NCBI GenBank assembly: GCA_014155875.1 | Contig: JACEFZ010016147.1 | Coordinates: 62,001-126,000, forward strand | Length of the DNA stretch: 64,000 bases | Source of the DNA: Cepaea nemoralis | Lineage: Eukaryota > Mollusca > Gastropoda > Stylommatophora > Helicidae | Reading direction: 5' to 3' | In this document: positions 1 through 11,579 of the stretch, in pieces | Position numbering within the stretch: the stretch's first letter is position 1 | Layout of the letters: every line of letters begins with the position of its first letter | Notes under the pieces: generated by a model | Databases searched by the model: none | What the model was told of the DNA's origin: nothing | Seen by the model: only the letters and a program-made list of their open reading frames with translations | Made by a program: the position numbers and the translations under genes

Positions 1-718
1 GAACAATGTTCTCACTCGCAGGTTTTCAGGATAGTAGAACTGCACATGGGCAAGGAGCAGTACCTTTAGCACATAGAGACCGATATACTAGAACAGCTCA
101 GGATAGTGCATGTGCAGGGCACATAGGCATAAGGCGTATGCAGCAGAAAGAAAGGTGCCAGATATATGGGCCAAGATTGAATAAAAAGTTCAGACTAAAC
201 AGAGACGCAAGTGTAACGGTGCAATATGCAGATAGGAAAGTTGAGTCAGGTCAAAAGAGTTTTCGCGACATTACTGACCCAGGGCTAGGGATAGCAAACA
301 GATGTTGTAATTGTAGAGGTACCATGAGTCATGGGTACATGAAAGGTAGACACAGCATCGACAGGAATCAGAGGTGGGTTAATGCAAGAACAGAACCACC
401 TGATATAGGGCCGGTACACAAATAGTATTGTGGGGTCGTGAAGTAGTAAGAGACCTGTGGGTACATAAGTATAATGCTTTTCTATGATGTATTATTATTA
501 TGATGTGATGTATTAGTTCATGCATTGATACACAAGATAGATGGTTGTATTTATGTGTGATGAATATAGATGAGCATTTGATGTATTATGTAGGGTGGTA
601 GCTGGAGTAAGGTGCAGCCATACTTAGGGCTACCCAGGCTATATGTCTGGGTCACATGTTTAGTAAGTTTTAGTCTCCCAATATTTGAAAACGAAGTTTT
701 CTTTTAAGAGGGGGGTAA
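1..718 (+). other. possible internal 3' part of an LTR retrotransposon
   Basis: No frame is open beyond a short ORF at 6-425 and no conserved domain is recognised. A purine tract AAGAGGGGGG at 706-715, directly before a TG-start candidate LTR, suggests a polypurine tract. The retroelement reading rests on that context only. Confidence 0.3.
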
Positions 719-1359
719 TGACATAAGCCTGGGTCACTGACATTGAGTTGAGTGACCGGGCAGGAGGAAGAATGGAGATGAGAGTGGGAGACAGTAAAGT
801 GACTGACCTGGCTACGAGGAATACAATCAACCCTCAGAAATAATGGGGCGGATATGAGTGGAAATCACCAGGGGGGGATGGGTCGAGGGAGAGTTGTGTG
901 TTGTGTGAAGTCAGGCGACTGGAAAGGGAGTGAGAGAGGAGACCGACTGCGGGTCAGGTCGTTTAAGAGAGAGCTCCGTGTTGTGTTGTTCTGGTAGTTG
1001 GGAAGACAGGCCGGAACCCAGAGTGGGTTCTGTATTGAGTGTAGGCCAAAACCCAGAGTGGGTTCTATAGTTGAGCAGTGGCTCCAACCCAATGTGTGGG
1101 TTGTATTGTGTGAGATCCAGCCGAGGATTGTAGCTGGATTACCTGTCTTATGGATTGAGATTAGAAGCAGGCCGTGAGAAGGAATTGATGTGTGCTGGTT
1201 AAATTGTGAGGAGGATATTTATATTCTATGGATTACATTATGTTTCTGGATGTATAAACATGTTCCGTTTGTCCGTCTTATTTCTGTAATAAAGGATTAT
1301 GTGCGCCAACGGAATCTTGTTTAATGCCTGGTGAATATGCACTGCGGGGGTGAGTTACA
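719..1359 (+). mobile_element. candidate 3' LTR
   Basis: Begins TGACATAAGCC directly after a purine tract and ends GAGTTACA, so it has TG...CA ends. It carries AATAAA at 1288-1293 near its 3' end. The 5' partner would lie outside the window, so the pair cannot be compared. Confidence 0.4.
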
Positions 1360-1834
1360 TTGCAAGACAGATATCTCCATTGACACACCATGAGTATCGT
1401 TACCTAGACAACGACCATCACACAATAATATCATGAGCATATCATCGTAAGAACTTCGTGATATTATCATCATAGAAGACGTGTGACAATAATCAATAAC
1501 TCCATATAAATATGTATATAATAAATGATGAAAATTACTGGTTATTTTCTCTTTTGAGAATCTCTTGTCATGGTAAAATTGTTGTAAGTAATTACCCTAG
1601 ATTAATTATTTAGTTGGTAGAGGAGAGGCGAGGAAACACCCCTAAGGACATTTGGGATACTCAGTAAAATTTTCATTGTTGTCCTGTAAGTATTCCTTGG
1701 TTCTCCAAAACTCTATTTAATGACCTCAAATCATTGAGCCAGTAACAGCTAAATTAATTTTAACAGGCAGGATCACATTGAGAAAAAGGAACTGGGGATC
1801 CTTGATCTCTTTGAGGTTGAGCCATCAACTATTT
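1360..1834. other. no recognised feature
   Basis: AT-rich sequence without an open frame, tRNA-like boxes or repeat seen elsewhere in the window. Confidence 0.5.
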
Positions 1835-4245
1835 ATCCGACACACGCCACGAATTTCGGTCTCTGGCTGCAGTCTCCCAGGTGTCATGATGAATTCCAAA
1901 AGCATTCAGCGAGATTTTCAGAGTGTCTTTAAAGCGTTTCCTCTGGCCACTTTGGGAGCGTTTACCACAGCGCAACTCGCCGCAACAATATTCGTTTAGG
2001 GAGCCTGTGATCTGGCATGCGAGTTAAGTGACCAGCCCAGCGAATCTGATTCTTCATTAGTAGAGTGTGGATACTGGGCATGGACGCTCTTTCTGGGTCT
2101 TCAGTGTCTGGGATCTTGTCTTGCCATTTAATTTTCTGTAGCTTTCTAAGGCAGACTGTGTGGAAGTGGAATTTCCTATCGTGTCGCTGATAAACATTCC
2201 AGGTTTCACAAGCATGTAGCAGTTTGGATAGTACAACTGCTTTGTAGACTTTCAGCTTTGTTTGCAGGCTTATGCCATTTCTGTTCCATACATTCTTGTA
2301 CAGTCTGCCAAAGGCCGCGCTGGATTTGGAGATTCTTGCATTCACTTCGTCATCAATTGTGACAGCTTGTAACACAGTGCTGCCAAGATAGGTAAATTTG
2401 TCCACAACACTTAGTCTATGACCATTCAAGTTAATATTCAGCACAGTGTGATTATTCCCTGGAGCTGGCTGGTACATAACTACAATCTTCTTCAAGTTGA
2501 TATTAAGCCCAAAGTTGGCGCAGGCATGTGAGAAAGCTGAAACATTGTGTTGCATGTCTGCCTCTGAGTTGGCATATAGAGCGCAATCATCAGAAAACAG
2601 GAGCTCTCTGACGGTGTCGCTGTTAATTTTTGTTTTAGCTTTCAGCCTTCTGAGATTGAATAACTTTCCATCCATGCGGTAGTTGATGTCCATTCCAATG
2701 TCGTTGTTCTCGAAGGTATTCGTCAACATAGCTTAAAACATGGGGCTGAACAGTGATAGTGCCAGGACATATCCTTGCTTCACACCATTGGTGACAGGAA
2801 AGGGCTCAGAAAGTTCACCATTTTCCTGTACTCTTGTCTGCATACCATGATGAAATAGCAGCACTATTTGGACAAACTTTCGTGGACAACCATATTTTCC
2901 CATAATCTTCCACAGCCCTTCTCTGCTGACTGTATCAAAAGCCTTGGTAAGATCAAAGATAGTGGAGAACATTTCGCAGTTCTGTTCCTGACATTTCTCT
3001 TGCAGCTGCCTTGTAGCGAAAATCATGTCAACAGTTCCTCGTTCTTTTTTTTTAAGCTACATTGACTCTCAGGAAGAAGACTTTGATCGAGATGGGCTGT
3101 GAGGCGATTGAGAAGAATTCTGGAGAGCATCTTCCCTGCAATTGAAAGCAAGAAGATGCCTCGGTGGTTGTCACAGGATTGGTGGTTTCCTTTACGTTTG
3201 TATAGGTGGACTATTGACGCTTCCTTGAAATCTTGTGGCATATGTTTGTAAAGACTTGGTGAAGCTGCTCTGTTAGGACCAACCGACCTGCCTTGTATAT
3301 CTCTGCTGGGATGGAGTCAGGACCAGGTGCCTTGCCGCTGGAGAGTTGCTGGATGGCTTTGTTTACTTCCACTATGGTTGGCAGGTAATCAAGTGTATCA
3401 TTGATGGGAACTTGACGAAGGCAGTTGATGGTTTCATCATCAAAGAAGGAAGTTGCATTTAAGATGTTGCTGAAATGCTATGATAAGTGTTGAAGGATTT
3501 CTTTCTTATCGGTGACCAATGTTCCCTCATCTGCACTGAGGAGGGGAACTGTACCTGGTGATGTAGGATAGGCCGCTTTCAGTGAGTCGTAGAAGTTTTT
3601 CATATCATGTCTGTCAGTCTGCCTTGAATTTCATCAGCTTTTCTGCTCAGCCAGGAGTTCCGCATGTGCGGAAGTTTCTTTGCACTACTCCCTGAATGTT
3701 CTTGAGAGCATCTTCGGCCAGCAATTGGTTGATGTCTTCGGAATGTTCATCAAACCAGTCTTTATGCTTTCGGGGGGCTGGACCCAGGATTTCCATAGCA
3801 GTGTTGTAAATTATGTCCTTTAGGGCTCTCCACTCTGTTTCTCTACCCTGTTTAGCATTGCAGCATTGGGCTTGAGGCGGTCTTCCAGCATATTTTCAAA
3901 CGACAGCTGCATGTTCTTGCTGTTTAGGCGGGTGACATGTAGTTTGTTTGTTGTTTTTTTGTTGTTGCATTTTTACCCTTTGAGGACATCATTGTGGTTT
4001 AATGTGTATGTTTATTTTCGAGATAATGAGACGATGGTCTGTCCAACATTCGGCACCACACATGGATTTTATCACCCGAACGTCTTGTCTGTCACCCCTC
4101 CTGACGATGACATGGTTAATGAGGTGCCAGTGTTTCGAGCGAAGGTGCATCCACGATGTCCTATTTCTCGTGGGAAGACGGAAAATTGTGTTGGTAATCA
4201 GGAGATCGTGTTCGGCACAGGTCTGAAGGAGGAGGAATCCATTTT
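1835..4245 (-). mobile_element. LINE B copy 1, 5'-truncated and decayed
   Basis: Minus-strand fragments read as an APE-type non-LTR retrotransposon of the RTE-like group often called craniofacial development protein 2-like. Seen in order from 4245 down: the end of the endonuclease domain, the linker, then reverse transcriptase with DLTKAFDTVSREGLWKIM (2733-3026) and ELLFSDDCALYANS (1962-2729; FADD has become FSDD), then the thumb with HLTRMPDHRLPKRI. Several frameshifts and stops. A second copy with the endonuclease N-terminus but no RT centre is at 45167-48264. Confidence 0.85.
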
Positions 4246-4284
4246 AGGTAGACTATTTTGCACAGGCGGCAGCTAACAATAGCC

Positions 4285-4515
4285 GGCTCTGTGGCAAAGA
4301 TGTTGCAGACGCAATGTTTAATCCCACATACTGCGTTCGAAACACAGCTACTGGCGATTTGGCAGCAGACTGCCATGCGTTGGTTTTCATAAAATAGTTT
4401 CAGTGCCGGTCGTTTAGAAAGCAAAGTTTACTGAACGTAAACTTCCCAAGAAATTACAGACAGTCAAAAATGCTAGGGTTGACTGCGATGTCCTATAAAT
4501 GATATGCAGTTAACT
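4285..4515 (+). repeat. SINE2 copy
   Basis: Shares with copies at 8635, 31795, 50975 and 58815 the segments GGCGATTTGGCAGCAGAC, a core like GCAATGGCAAACTACTGA (here decayed) and the 3' GACTGNGATGTCCT with TATGCA. It has a B-box-like GCGTTCGAAACAC. Confidence 0.6.
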
Positions 4516-4559
4516 GACCAGCTAATGAATGTTTGTAGTTTATTACTAATTTTATTAGT

Positions 4560-5225
4560 TATTCTCCCAATATGGCGCTGAATGTTGGGCGACGTTCATG
4601 AAATTCGACATCCCACATTGTGCCAACAGCTTCCGGTGGAGGAGCGCAATAGGGAGGGTACAAGACTTATCCTAGTCTTAGACTGTCGTGGCAGGGCAGA
4701 CCAGACCCTACGCCTTGGTCGGCAACTGTCTAGGGCGGCAATTAAAGCATTGATTTACTTGTCTTGTTCCAGACGTATTGGTGTTACTTTTCTTCTGAAG
4801 TAAACTATGCAGAGAGGGGTACTTCAATTTTAATTCACTGCAAACAAACAAGTATTAACAAGTATCCCTTAGAGCCTCATTTGCATCGGTCCGGCAATCA
4901 CTTTCCGGTTTAGTGTTCGGTGGACTGCTGGACAGATCGATGATGTTTTTTTAAGTTTTTGGGCCCGTAGGGCCCAAAAACTTAAAAAACATCCATCGAT
5001 CGGTCCAGCAGTCCATAGAACACTAAACCGGAAAGTGATTGCCGGACAGATGCAAATGAGGCTCTAAGGGATACTTCTTATTGGCGGTGAATTAAAATTG
5101 AAGTACCCAGAGAGGTATCAAGGCCAACACATGGTCTCTAAATTCAGCTCAAGCTTAGAGCTATGGGGAGTTATAACTCCATTTTACAAACTATCGTCTA
5201 TCAAGACGGCAAGGTGCCATTCTGG
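4560..5225 (-). repeat. SINE3 copy split by a hairpin element
   Basis: Minus-strand match to SINE3 copies at 11118-11370 and 52750-53240 (shared GCGCTCCTCC, GTTGGCACAATGTG and GCCCAACATTC in reverse complement). The hairpin element 4818-5107 interrupts it; the two SINE halves resume across the insertion just as in the copy at 53090. Confidence 0.65.
4818..5107. mobile_element. 290-bp foldback (hairpin) MITE with 8-bp TSD
   Basis: Two arms of about 140 bp are nearly perfect inverse complements, meeting at GGGCCCGTAGGGCCC (centre near 4968). Ends are GGTACTTCAATTTTAATTCA and its inverse. Flanked by CAGAGAGG at 4810-4817 and 5108-5115. An 8-bp duplication fits the hAT superfamily, but the class is inferred. 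Inserted into a SINE3 copy. Confidence 0.8.
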
Positions 5226-5704
5226 TCTCCAAACATCTGATTCATACAGCAGTAACGATTTGCCATTGCAGTTGCATATTCTAATATATATTTCTCTGTC
5301 ATGTGTATATTAAAATCCCAAAGAACATAGACACACGTGCAAGTTCTAGAAATGTGTGTGAATGTAACTGTAGGAGAGGAAAGCACCATTGATATGCAGA
5401 ACAGTATTCAAGAACTATGCGTTTATGACTGCCTGCCAAATACTGAGCCTCTCCAGCGTGTCATTTTCAACGGCTGTAGGGAAAATACACGGGTCTTCTC
5501 GCGCCAGCGGGAAAGGTTACATCAGGTTTTTGCATACCGCGTGATTACATCTGCAGACGGCAGCTCAGATCTCTTCATCCTGTGTCAAGCTTACATGCAC
5601 GTGCATGAGAATGCAGGCGATGTCGAGGTAATATCATCTTGGAAAATTACACAAGCGCATGCTTTCTTTTACACCTGCACACACACAATCGGTTAAGGTA
5701 ATCC

Positions 5705-5790
5705 TACTACCCAATAGCGCTGTGGCTAGCACATTTGCCTGCTGCCCCGGTGGTCATATATTCGAATCCCTATCCAATTCAGCTATTTAA
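5705..5790 (+). repeat. SINE5 tRNA-like head
   Basis: Contains TGGCTAGCAC (A-box-like) and ATTCGAATCCC (B-box-like), and matches the minus-strand sequence at 42390-42482. Probably a tRNA-derived SINE head; not an intact tRNA. Confidence 0.4.
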
Positions 5791-5821
5791 TGTATAGCGT
5801 GTATTTTTAATGACAGTACAT

Positions 5822-5923
5822 TGTTTGAAAATATTGCCGGTCCAAGTTTTATATTCAACTATTATGTTGCATGAACTTTACAGAGGGTGAATACATAACT
5901 TGGACCGGCAATATTTTCAAACA
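5822..5923. repeat. 27-bp perfect inverted repeat
   Basis: Arm 5822-5848 and arm 5897-5923 are exact inverse complements (starts TGTTTGAAAATATTGCCGG), 48-bp loop. Looks like the tips of a small TIR element; no clear target duplication. Confidence 0.6.
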
Positions 5924-5984
5924 CTGCACAGTTATTAGAAATACACCCTGTATATGGTTTTTCAGGACGAACAAGCCTACAATC

Positions 5985-6890
5985 AATCAATCATGTGCCA
6001 TGCCGGAAAGCGTGGGCGGTCATGATTCGCCATTTCACTCGATCACCAGAGTCGTGGATCAGCTCAGTGATCCTGTCTCGTCTATGCCATGTGGCCAAGC
6101 CATCCAGGTATTTTCCTCTCGGTCTTCCTCTTGGTCTGTTCCCTTTGATCTTGCCAGTTGTCACTAAGTTCTCCAATCCATTTCTTCCCATAACATGTCC
6201 AAAAAATGCTGACTGCCTACGTCTAATTTCTCTAATCAATTTACGATTTTCATTTGTCTCCTGTAGTACTTGGTCATTGGTTTTTCTGTCTGTCCATGGT
6301 ATTCTTTGCATTTTCCTCAGAAACCACATTTTTGCAGCCATCAGATGTTTTTCAGATTGACTACACATTGTCCAAGTTTCACATCCATACAAACGAACAG
6401 TCTCTATGTACCCCGTCAAGACTCTTTTTCTCGTTTCAATTGACATCTTTTTATTGGTCAGAATGTTTTTCATCTTGCTAAAGGCTACTTTCGCCATGGC
6501 GATTCTTGTTCTAATCTCTTCAAGGCATCTCCCATCAGATGTTCTGACTTCCGAGATAGTTGTACCGATTCACTTGTTGAAGAATATTCCCATTTACTTG
6601 TATATTACATTGTGGTACTTCGTTCTTCCTAGTGACGACCATAACCTGTGTCTTCTAACAAATTAATTCCAACCCCAGCTGCTCACTGTGTACAACAACC
6701 GCATCTACTAATTGTTGTAGATCTTGTGCATTGTCTGCAATCAATACTGTATAATCTTGCATATCTAATGTTATTGATGTTTCGTCCTCCAATGCTGATT
6801 CCATTTATATCCTCTACATTTCTGAAAATATTTTCACTGTATAGGGAAAAAAGATCTGGAGCCTACAATAGCTACCAGAAAATATCCTGG
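5985..6890 (-). mobile_element. LINE A fragment (RT to 3' end)
   Basis: Reading down from 6890: SLYSENIFRNVED and GISIGGRN (reverse transcriptase before a damaged YADD), then at 6497-5991 the thumb and C-terminal block with YGCETWTMCSQSEKHLMAA and RGRPRGKYLDGLATWHRRD. Ends in HAFRHGT and an ATCA-repeat tail at 5985. Same family as 16841-17256 and 59040-63985. Confidence 0.85.
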
Positions 6891-7135
6891 TAATTAAATG
6901 CGGCCGGGGTGATGTTGAGCAGATTACCTACCGAGTATTGATTGGTCTATAACAACATGCGGCTGGCACCATATATCCAGTACGCTGCAAGGTCCTTGCA
7001 ATAGTAATTCAGCCAACGCGTTAGCACTGTTGATAAGGAACTGCGATGGTAATGTCTGTGAATTCTGAACACCATTGATGAGCAAACCTTTCAACTGAGT
7101 TCATTTGAATCAGGAACTGACAACACATCATTCGA

Positions 7136-7640
7136 GACATTCCCATACGTGCTCCATCCTCATATTCAACAGCCAGCAAAGAGTTCCAATACTAACAGTA
7201 CCGGTTGTAATGTGGTTATGTGTCCGTCTAACCTTTCTTCGAAGCACTGATTGTTGGTCAGATCCCCTGGTCATTCCCTGCCGCTTTATTTTCTTCTAGG
7301 CTGTGATGATTTATCTTTTCATTCACGCTATACACATGATCCCACATCGGCCCTGGCCATCTCTGCCATATCATGCACCAATACACGACCCAAATGCACA
7401 GACCCAGCCAATCTGTCTTCCTGTTCGTTTCCCAAAACACCGGCATGTCCCGGAGAAAAGATCCAATGGATGCTCCTCATCTTTGCTTCAATTAATTGAA
7501 ACATACCACTTTGGACGAGGCATGCCTGTCTTCACAACATCCTCTGTGTGTCCGTTAGAATCACGGCATGTGTGTGTTGTTTGTCCTCCTGTTAACGGAA
7601 TTCCGCTGCAACCGCCTCCACCTCCATTCATAGACTAGAT
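7136..7640 (-). mobile_element. RNase H fragment of an I-group LINE
   Basis: On the minus strand near 7470 one frame reads WIFSPGHAGVLGNEQEDRLAG, the C-terminal RNase H block of I-group LINEs, as in LINE D at 60212-60448. A segment at 7136-7240 (GWTHN...SIGTL.WLL) recurs at 13663-13795 and near 39420-39500. Heavily decayed. Confidence 0.6.
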
Positions 7641-7849
7641 GTCGTGATATCATGCACCAGGCTCTCCCGTACTAATAACCGTGAGTTAACCTTCGCTAAG
7701 AATTATTAGGACTTTTCTGCCTCTTAACACAGGACTGTGCAGATAAAGTGCCACAAATGGGCGCGAATTGACGAGAATCATTCAAATCACGTGATTTGAC
7801 CAATCAGTGAAAATCTGCAGCAGGCACAAAATTTAGATGTAAACAAATT

Positions 7850-7853
<4 letters not shown>

Positions 7854-7885
<32 letters not shown>

Positions 7886-7901
7886 AGTCAGTCAGTCAGT
7901 C

Positions 7902-7938
<37 letters not shown>

Positions 7939-7939
7939 C

Positions 7940-7975
<36 letters not shown>

Positions 7976-7976
7976 C
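7854..7976. repeat. AGTC/TTAG microsatellite, LINE D tail
   Basis: Runs of CAGT and then TTAG repeats. They abut sequence matching the LINE D 3' end (compare 59996-60060, where the tail begins TTAGTTAG), so the array probably grew from the LINE tail. Confidence 0.8.
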
Positions 7977-8560
7977 CAACATATCACCCTTATTGCACGT
8001 GAGACTATTAGTCTATAAGTCCGGGAAGGTTAACCCGGTCAACAAATGCCCGCAGAAGTCGGATATGTCGGCCTAACGGCGCAACAATCCAGCTCTGCTG
8101 TAAACAGGCACAACGCAGTCACATCCGGAAAAAAAATCCGGATGAACGCAGAAGAAGAAGAAGACGAAGTCTATAATTGCTCAGATCCCCTCATCAGTGC
8201 CCCCCTCTCCCAGCATGTAGCCACATACGACAGCAGTTCTGTGTTACTCTTCTTCGGCTCCCCGCATGGCGCTCTTGTCTAGCTTAGCCCCTTTTGACTT
8301 GCAGTTCTGGCAGTCTGGTCAAAGCTGGACTGTCATATCTATACCCTGGGCCATCTGCTCGTCCCGCCCCCCTGATGAGGTTCAGAATGTCAGCTTGATC
8401 TTCTGCTGGTCCACTGCCCACGACAGCCAGGCCCGCAATCCTGTCTGCTCTTTCGTTTCTTCTTACAGCCGTGTGCTCAGGCACCAAAAAATGATACGGA
8501 TATTAATCAGTTTTGCCATCAGAAATTCAAACCATTGCCTTCTGGCCAATTCTGTCTCAA
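7977..8560 (-). mobile_element. LINE D-type fragment (RNase H and 3' end)
   Basis: Minus frame 8487-8284 reads VPEHTAVRRNERADRIAGLA, the last RNase H block. The 3' end (plus-strand TATTGCACGTGAGAC, GCTCAGATCCCCTC) matches 59996-60110 and 63837-63929. It is interrupted by the 149-bp unit at 8019-8167. Confidence 0.7.
8019..8167 (+). mobile_element. 149-bp unit equal to the I-group LINE 3' end, with TSD
   Basis: Begins (GT)CCGGGAAGGTTAACCC and ends in a GAA-repeat tail. Flanked by AGTCTATAA at 8010-8018 and 8168-8176. The same unit stands alone at 17317-17464 with the same 5' boundary, and forms the 3' tail of the LINEs at 19005 and 37617. Confidence 0.85.
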
Positions 8561-8634
8561 ACTTCCGTAGGATTTCCTAGCAGAATAACATTTTATGTAT
8601 TTAAATTACAAGTTTGCAACTTCAGTTTTAAAAA

Positions 8635-8880
8635 GTTAGTTGCATATCCTTTACAGGACGTAGCAGTCAACTTGGTTGTTTGTGATCTCTTGGCAAGTTT
8701 ACAATCAGTAGTTTGCCATTGCTTTCTGAACTACTAGCATCATAATATTTTCATTAAAATAACGTAAGGCGGTCTGCTGCCAAATCGCCCGCAGCTGTGC
8801 TTCAAACGCGGGTATGCGGGATTATGGACTGCGTCCGTAACACCTTCGCTTCATTAAGTGTTCTCAAATGTCCTGTCTGA
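8635..8880 (-). repeat. SINE2 copy
   Basis: In reverse complement it carries GCGATTTGGCAGCAGACC, then AGCAATGGCAAACTACTGA, then GACTGCTACGTCCTGTAAAG and GATATGCAAC. The core is shared with SINE1, the head is not. Confidence 0.7.
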
Positions 8881-9397
8881 GAGTATTATTCCAAAGTTGT
8901 GAACCCCGTGTCTATGTATGGTTGCTTGAACGTAAACGTGTATATTAAATATTCTGTATTCTGCCTATGTTGCCTATGTAACTCCATGTGTAATAAATAT
9001 CCTGTAATCCGCTTTACCATGTAACTCGACTGTTCAGGAGACAAGACCTATGTTTGATAAATGAACATGCCTCTTGTTTTGGGCTTCTACCCAGGAGCTC
9101 GAGTCCTTGCCCTCGGGAGTGGAAGGTGAAGATCAGGGCGCAATTGATTTCCAATGCACCGTGTATCAACTGAGTAACAATTAACTTGCTCCACCTGATT
9201 GGTTCAGCCATGGAACCGCGTCAACTTGATGTGGTTTTGAACTCAGGTACACAGGCTGCAAGCTAGTGTCCTACCTTTATGAGTCCTCAGGTTATTATGT
9301 TGTTGCCCAGATTCTAATCAGTTTGTTAAGTTAAATTGGTGTTTAAAAGAGTGATACTAACATGTTGATTGGTAAATACTGCCAGGGGAGAGGGGAA

Positions 9398-9398
<1 letters not shown>
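8881..9398. other. no recognised feature
   Basis: No supported ORF or repeat; short frames here show no family signature. Confidence 0.45.

Positions 9399-9480
<82 letters not shown>
9399..9480. repeat. GATA/GA microsatellite
   Basis: GATAGATA followed by an uninterrupted GA run of about 70 bp. Confidence 0.95.
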
Positions 9481-9482
<2 letters not shown>

Positions 9483-10008
9483 GACGGACGGAGAGGGCAG
9501 ACGTGCTAGCAAGGAGTGGGCAAGAATATTAAATCTTAGAATAACTACAATGAAGACTGAGCCAAAACATCAGGGAGAACAGACTAAAGATACAGTTAGC
9601 CGGGACTAACCCTACGTCATGCAGACCAAAAGAACTGACAATGTTTACGTTATTCAAGGGACACAAACTGAATTATTCTAAGTGTTGGAGATTGTACAAT
9701 TGTTTCCCTTAATTCTTCCATTACCCCCCTACCCCGTTCAACCTCAAGGAGAAGTTATGTTAAGAGTCCACACCTGGCTCAGATTAATATTCCTGTGACT
9801 GAGTCAGTCGCAAAAAGCAGCTGCCCACCGTTTAACCCTCGCAAACTTATTAATTTGAAAGTGATTGTTGTCCATAGGGGGTAAGGGGTTCTTAAAAGGT
9901 AACTGCGATTAAGAGTGCTCGCTCGCAGCCACACAAATGTAAACAATATTCCCATATCAGTTTATGCAGGACTGTAAAACATGACGGACACAGACGTTTA
10001 GACAGACA
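9481..10008. other. no recognised feature
   Basis: No open frame of note or repeat found elsewhere in the window. Confidence 0.45.
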
Positions 10009-10016
10009 ATCTAGAG

Positions 10017-10502
10017 CAGTGTTTCCCAACCTTTTTTGTGCTATGCCCCACCTAAGCCTTTCTAAAATTTTATGCCCCCCCCCCCCCCCCCCCCCACATT
10101 ACATATACATTACTTTTAATATTAAAAAATTGACATGTTCACTAAAGAAACTTGAATGATAGGTTTTAGGAAGAAATCAATAGGAAATTATTAAGCAAAC
10201 ACAGTAAGTACATTTTCGAAACATATAATGGAGAACTGAAATTCAAGTACAAAATAATTTTAATGAAAGATTTTTCTATATTATTTTAATTATTAGTAAT
10301 TATTTATTATTTAAATTTAGTGAGATCCTTGCGCTTGATGCTTGCTGCAAAGAGATTTTATGTCAGGTTCCAATTTAATTAACTTCAGTCTCAAGTCTGC
10401 CCGTTTTGTTATATCCAGACGATTTCTTCCATTTTCGAATAGCCCCCCTTAACATTCGAATTGCCCCCCTGTGGGGCGTGGGCCCCACGTTGGGAAACAC
10501 TG
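10017..10502. mobile_element. hAT-like MITE with perfect 8-bp TSD
   Basis: Ends CAGTGTTTCCCAACCTTTTT and the inverse GTTGGGAAACACTG. Flanked by ATCTAGAG at 10009-10016 and 10503-10510, which fits the nTCTAGAn preference of hAT elements. Contains a C-run (10077-10097) and no transposase. Confidence 0.9.
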
Positions 10503-10832
10503 ATCTAGAGAGTAAACCAATTTTTTTTAATTTTTTTTTTGTTGCGTCTTTCTCCTTCCTCACTTTTAAATAATGTCAGTTACAAATTCGATACCTCGTT
10601 AATTTGGACTCACATCTTCAATAAAACACACATTGGATAAGAAGAGGAATAACTATTTGGAAGGCACATATTGTTTTTAATATGCAAGCACAGAAAATGT
10701 AATCGAATAGAGTATCTCCAATTGCTAAGAGGGGGGTGTGGGAAATATTATCAAGGAAATCAGAAAATTAAGAGGCGAATTCAGACCAACATTGCGTGTT
10801 TAAATTTTAAACAGTTCTTCCAACAAAAGGGG

Positions 10833-10833
<1 letters not shown>

Positions 10834-10922
<89 letters not shown>
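10834..10922. repeat. TA microsatellite
   Basis: About 88 bp of uninterrupted TA. Confidence 0.95.
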
Positions 10923-10923
<1 letters not shown>

Positions 10924-11117
10924 CGGAAAATAAATATAAATGATGAAAGTCACTAGAAAGAACCAGAACTTTTAGTAGAGGACGCACGACCAGCAATAGT
11001 CTGAAGAAAGGGACGTCACCAGGCAATGGCGACATACCAACTTAACTAATCCGGGCTAGGGGAGAGGACATCGTCTGGAACTAACATGCACTATGTGTGA
11101 AGATTTGCAATAGCGCG

Positions 11118-11370
11118 TAGGAGGTCAATCGTGGCGAAGTGATTAAGCTGCCTGCCTCGCGCGCCGAAGGTTGTGGGTTCGATTCCGGGCCATTACAATG
11201 AGTGCAATTTTCTCGGATAAGGCATGTACACCCCCAATAGCGCTCCTCCGCCCGAAGCCGTTGGCACAATGTGAGGCGTCGGGTTAGGTGAACCACCCAA
11301 CATTCGGAGCTTACAAAAAGTAGGTAGTACCGTCTACTGTTATACGATAGCTTAGTCATGTCTAACTAAG
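11118..11370 (+). repeat. SINE3, tRNA-derived
   Basis: A-box-like TGGCGAAGTGA at 11132-11142 and B-box GGTTCGATTCC at 11176-11186, 44 bp apart. Body holds CAATAGCGCTCCTCC, GTTGGCACAATGTGAGG and CACCCAACATTCGG, shared with the copies at 4560 and 52750. Confidence 0.75.
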
Positions 11371-11579
11371 ACCTGACTAAGAAATCAAGAAAATATAATG
11401 TAGATATTCATACTTATTTCCCAGACAACATTAAGGCACTCAACATTGTTCAACATTAGAAATTACGAAACACCATAAGAGATATGTTGTTTCCATCACA
11501 TTTGATCCACTTAACTGAATCATTATAACACGAGCAACAAGCAGCTGTCAGGGTAGCCGGTGAGACATAAAATTGTTTA

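Noticed and set aside
3866..4276. 136-aa plus ORF, with a sister at 46812-47216
   Set aside because: Both are antisense of the LINE B endonuclease region.
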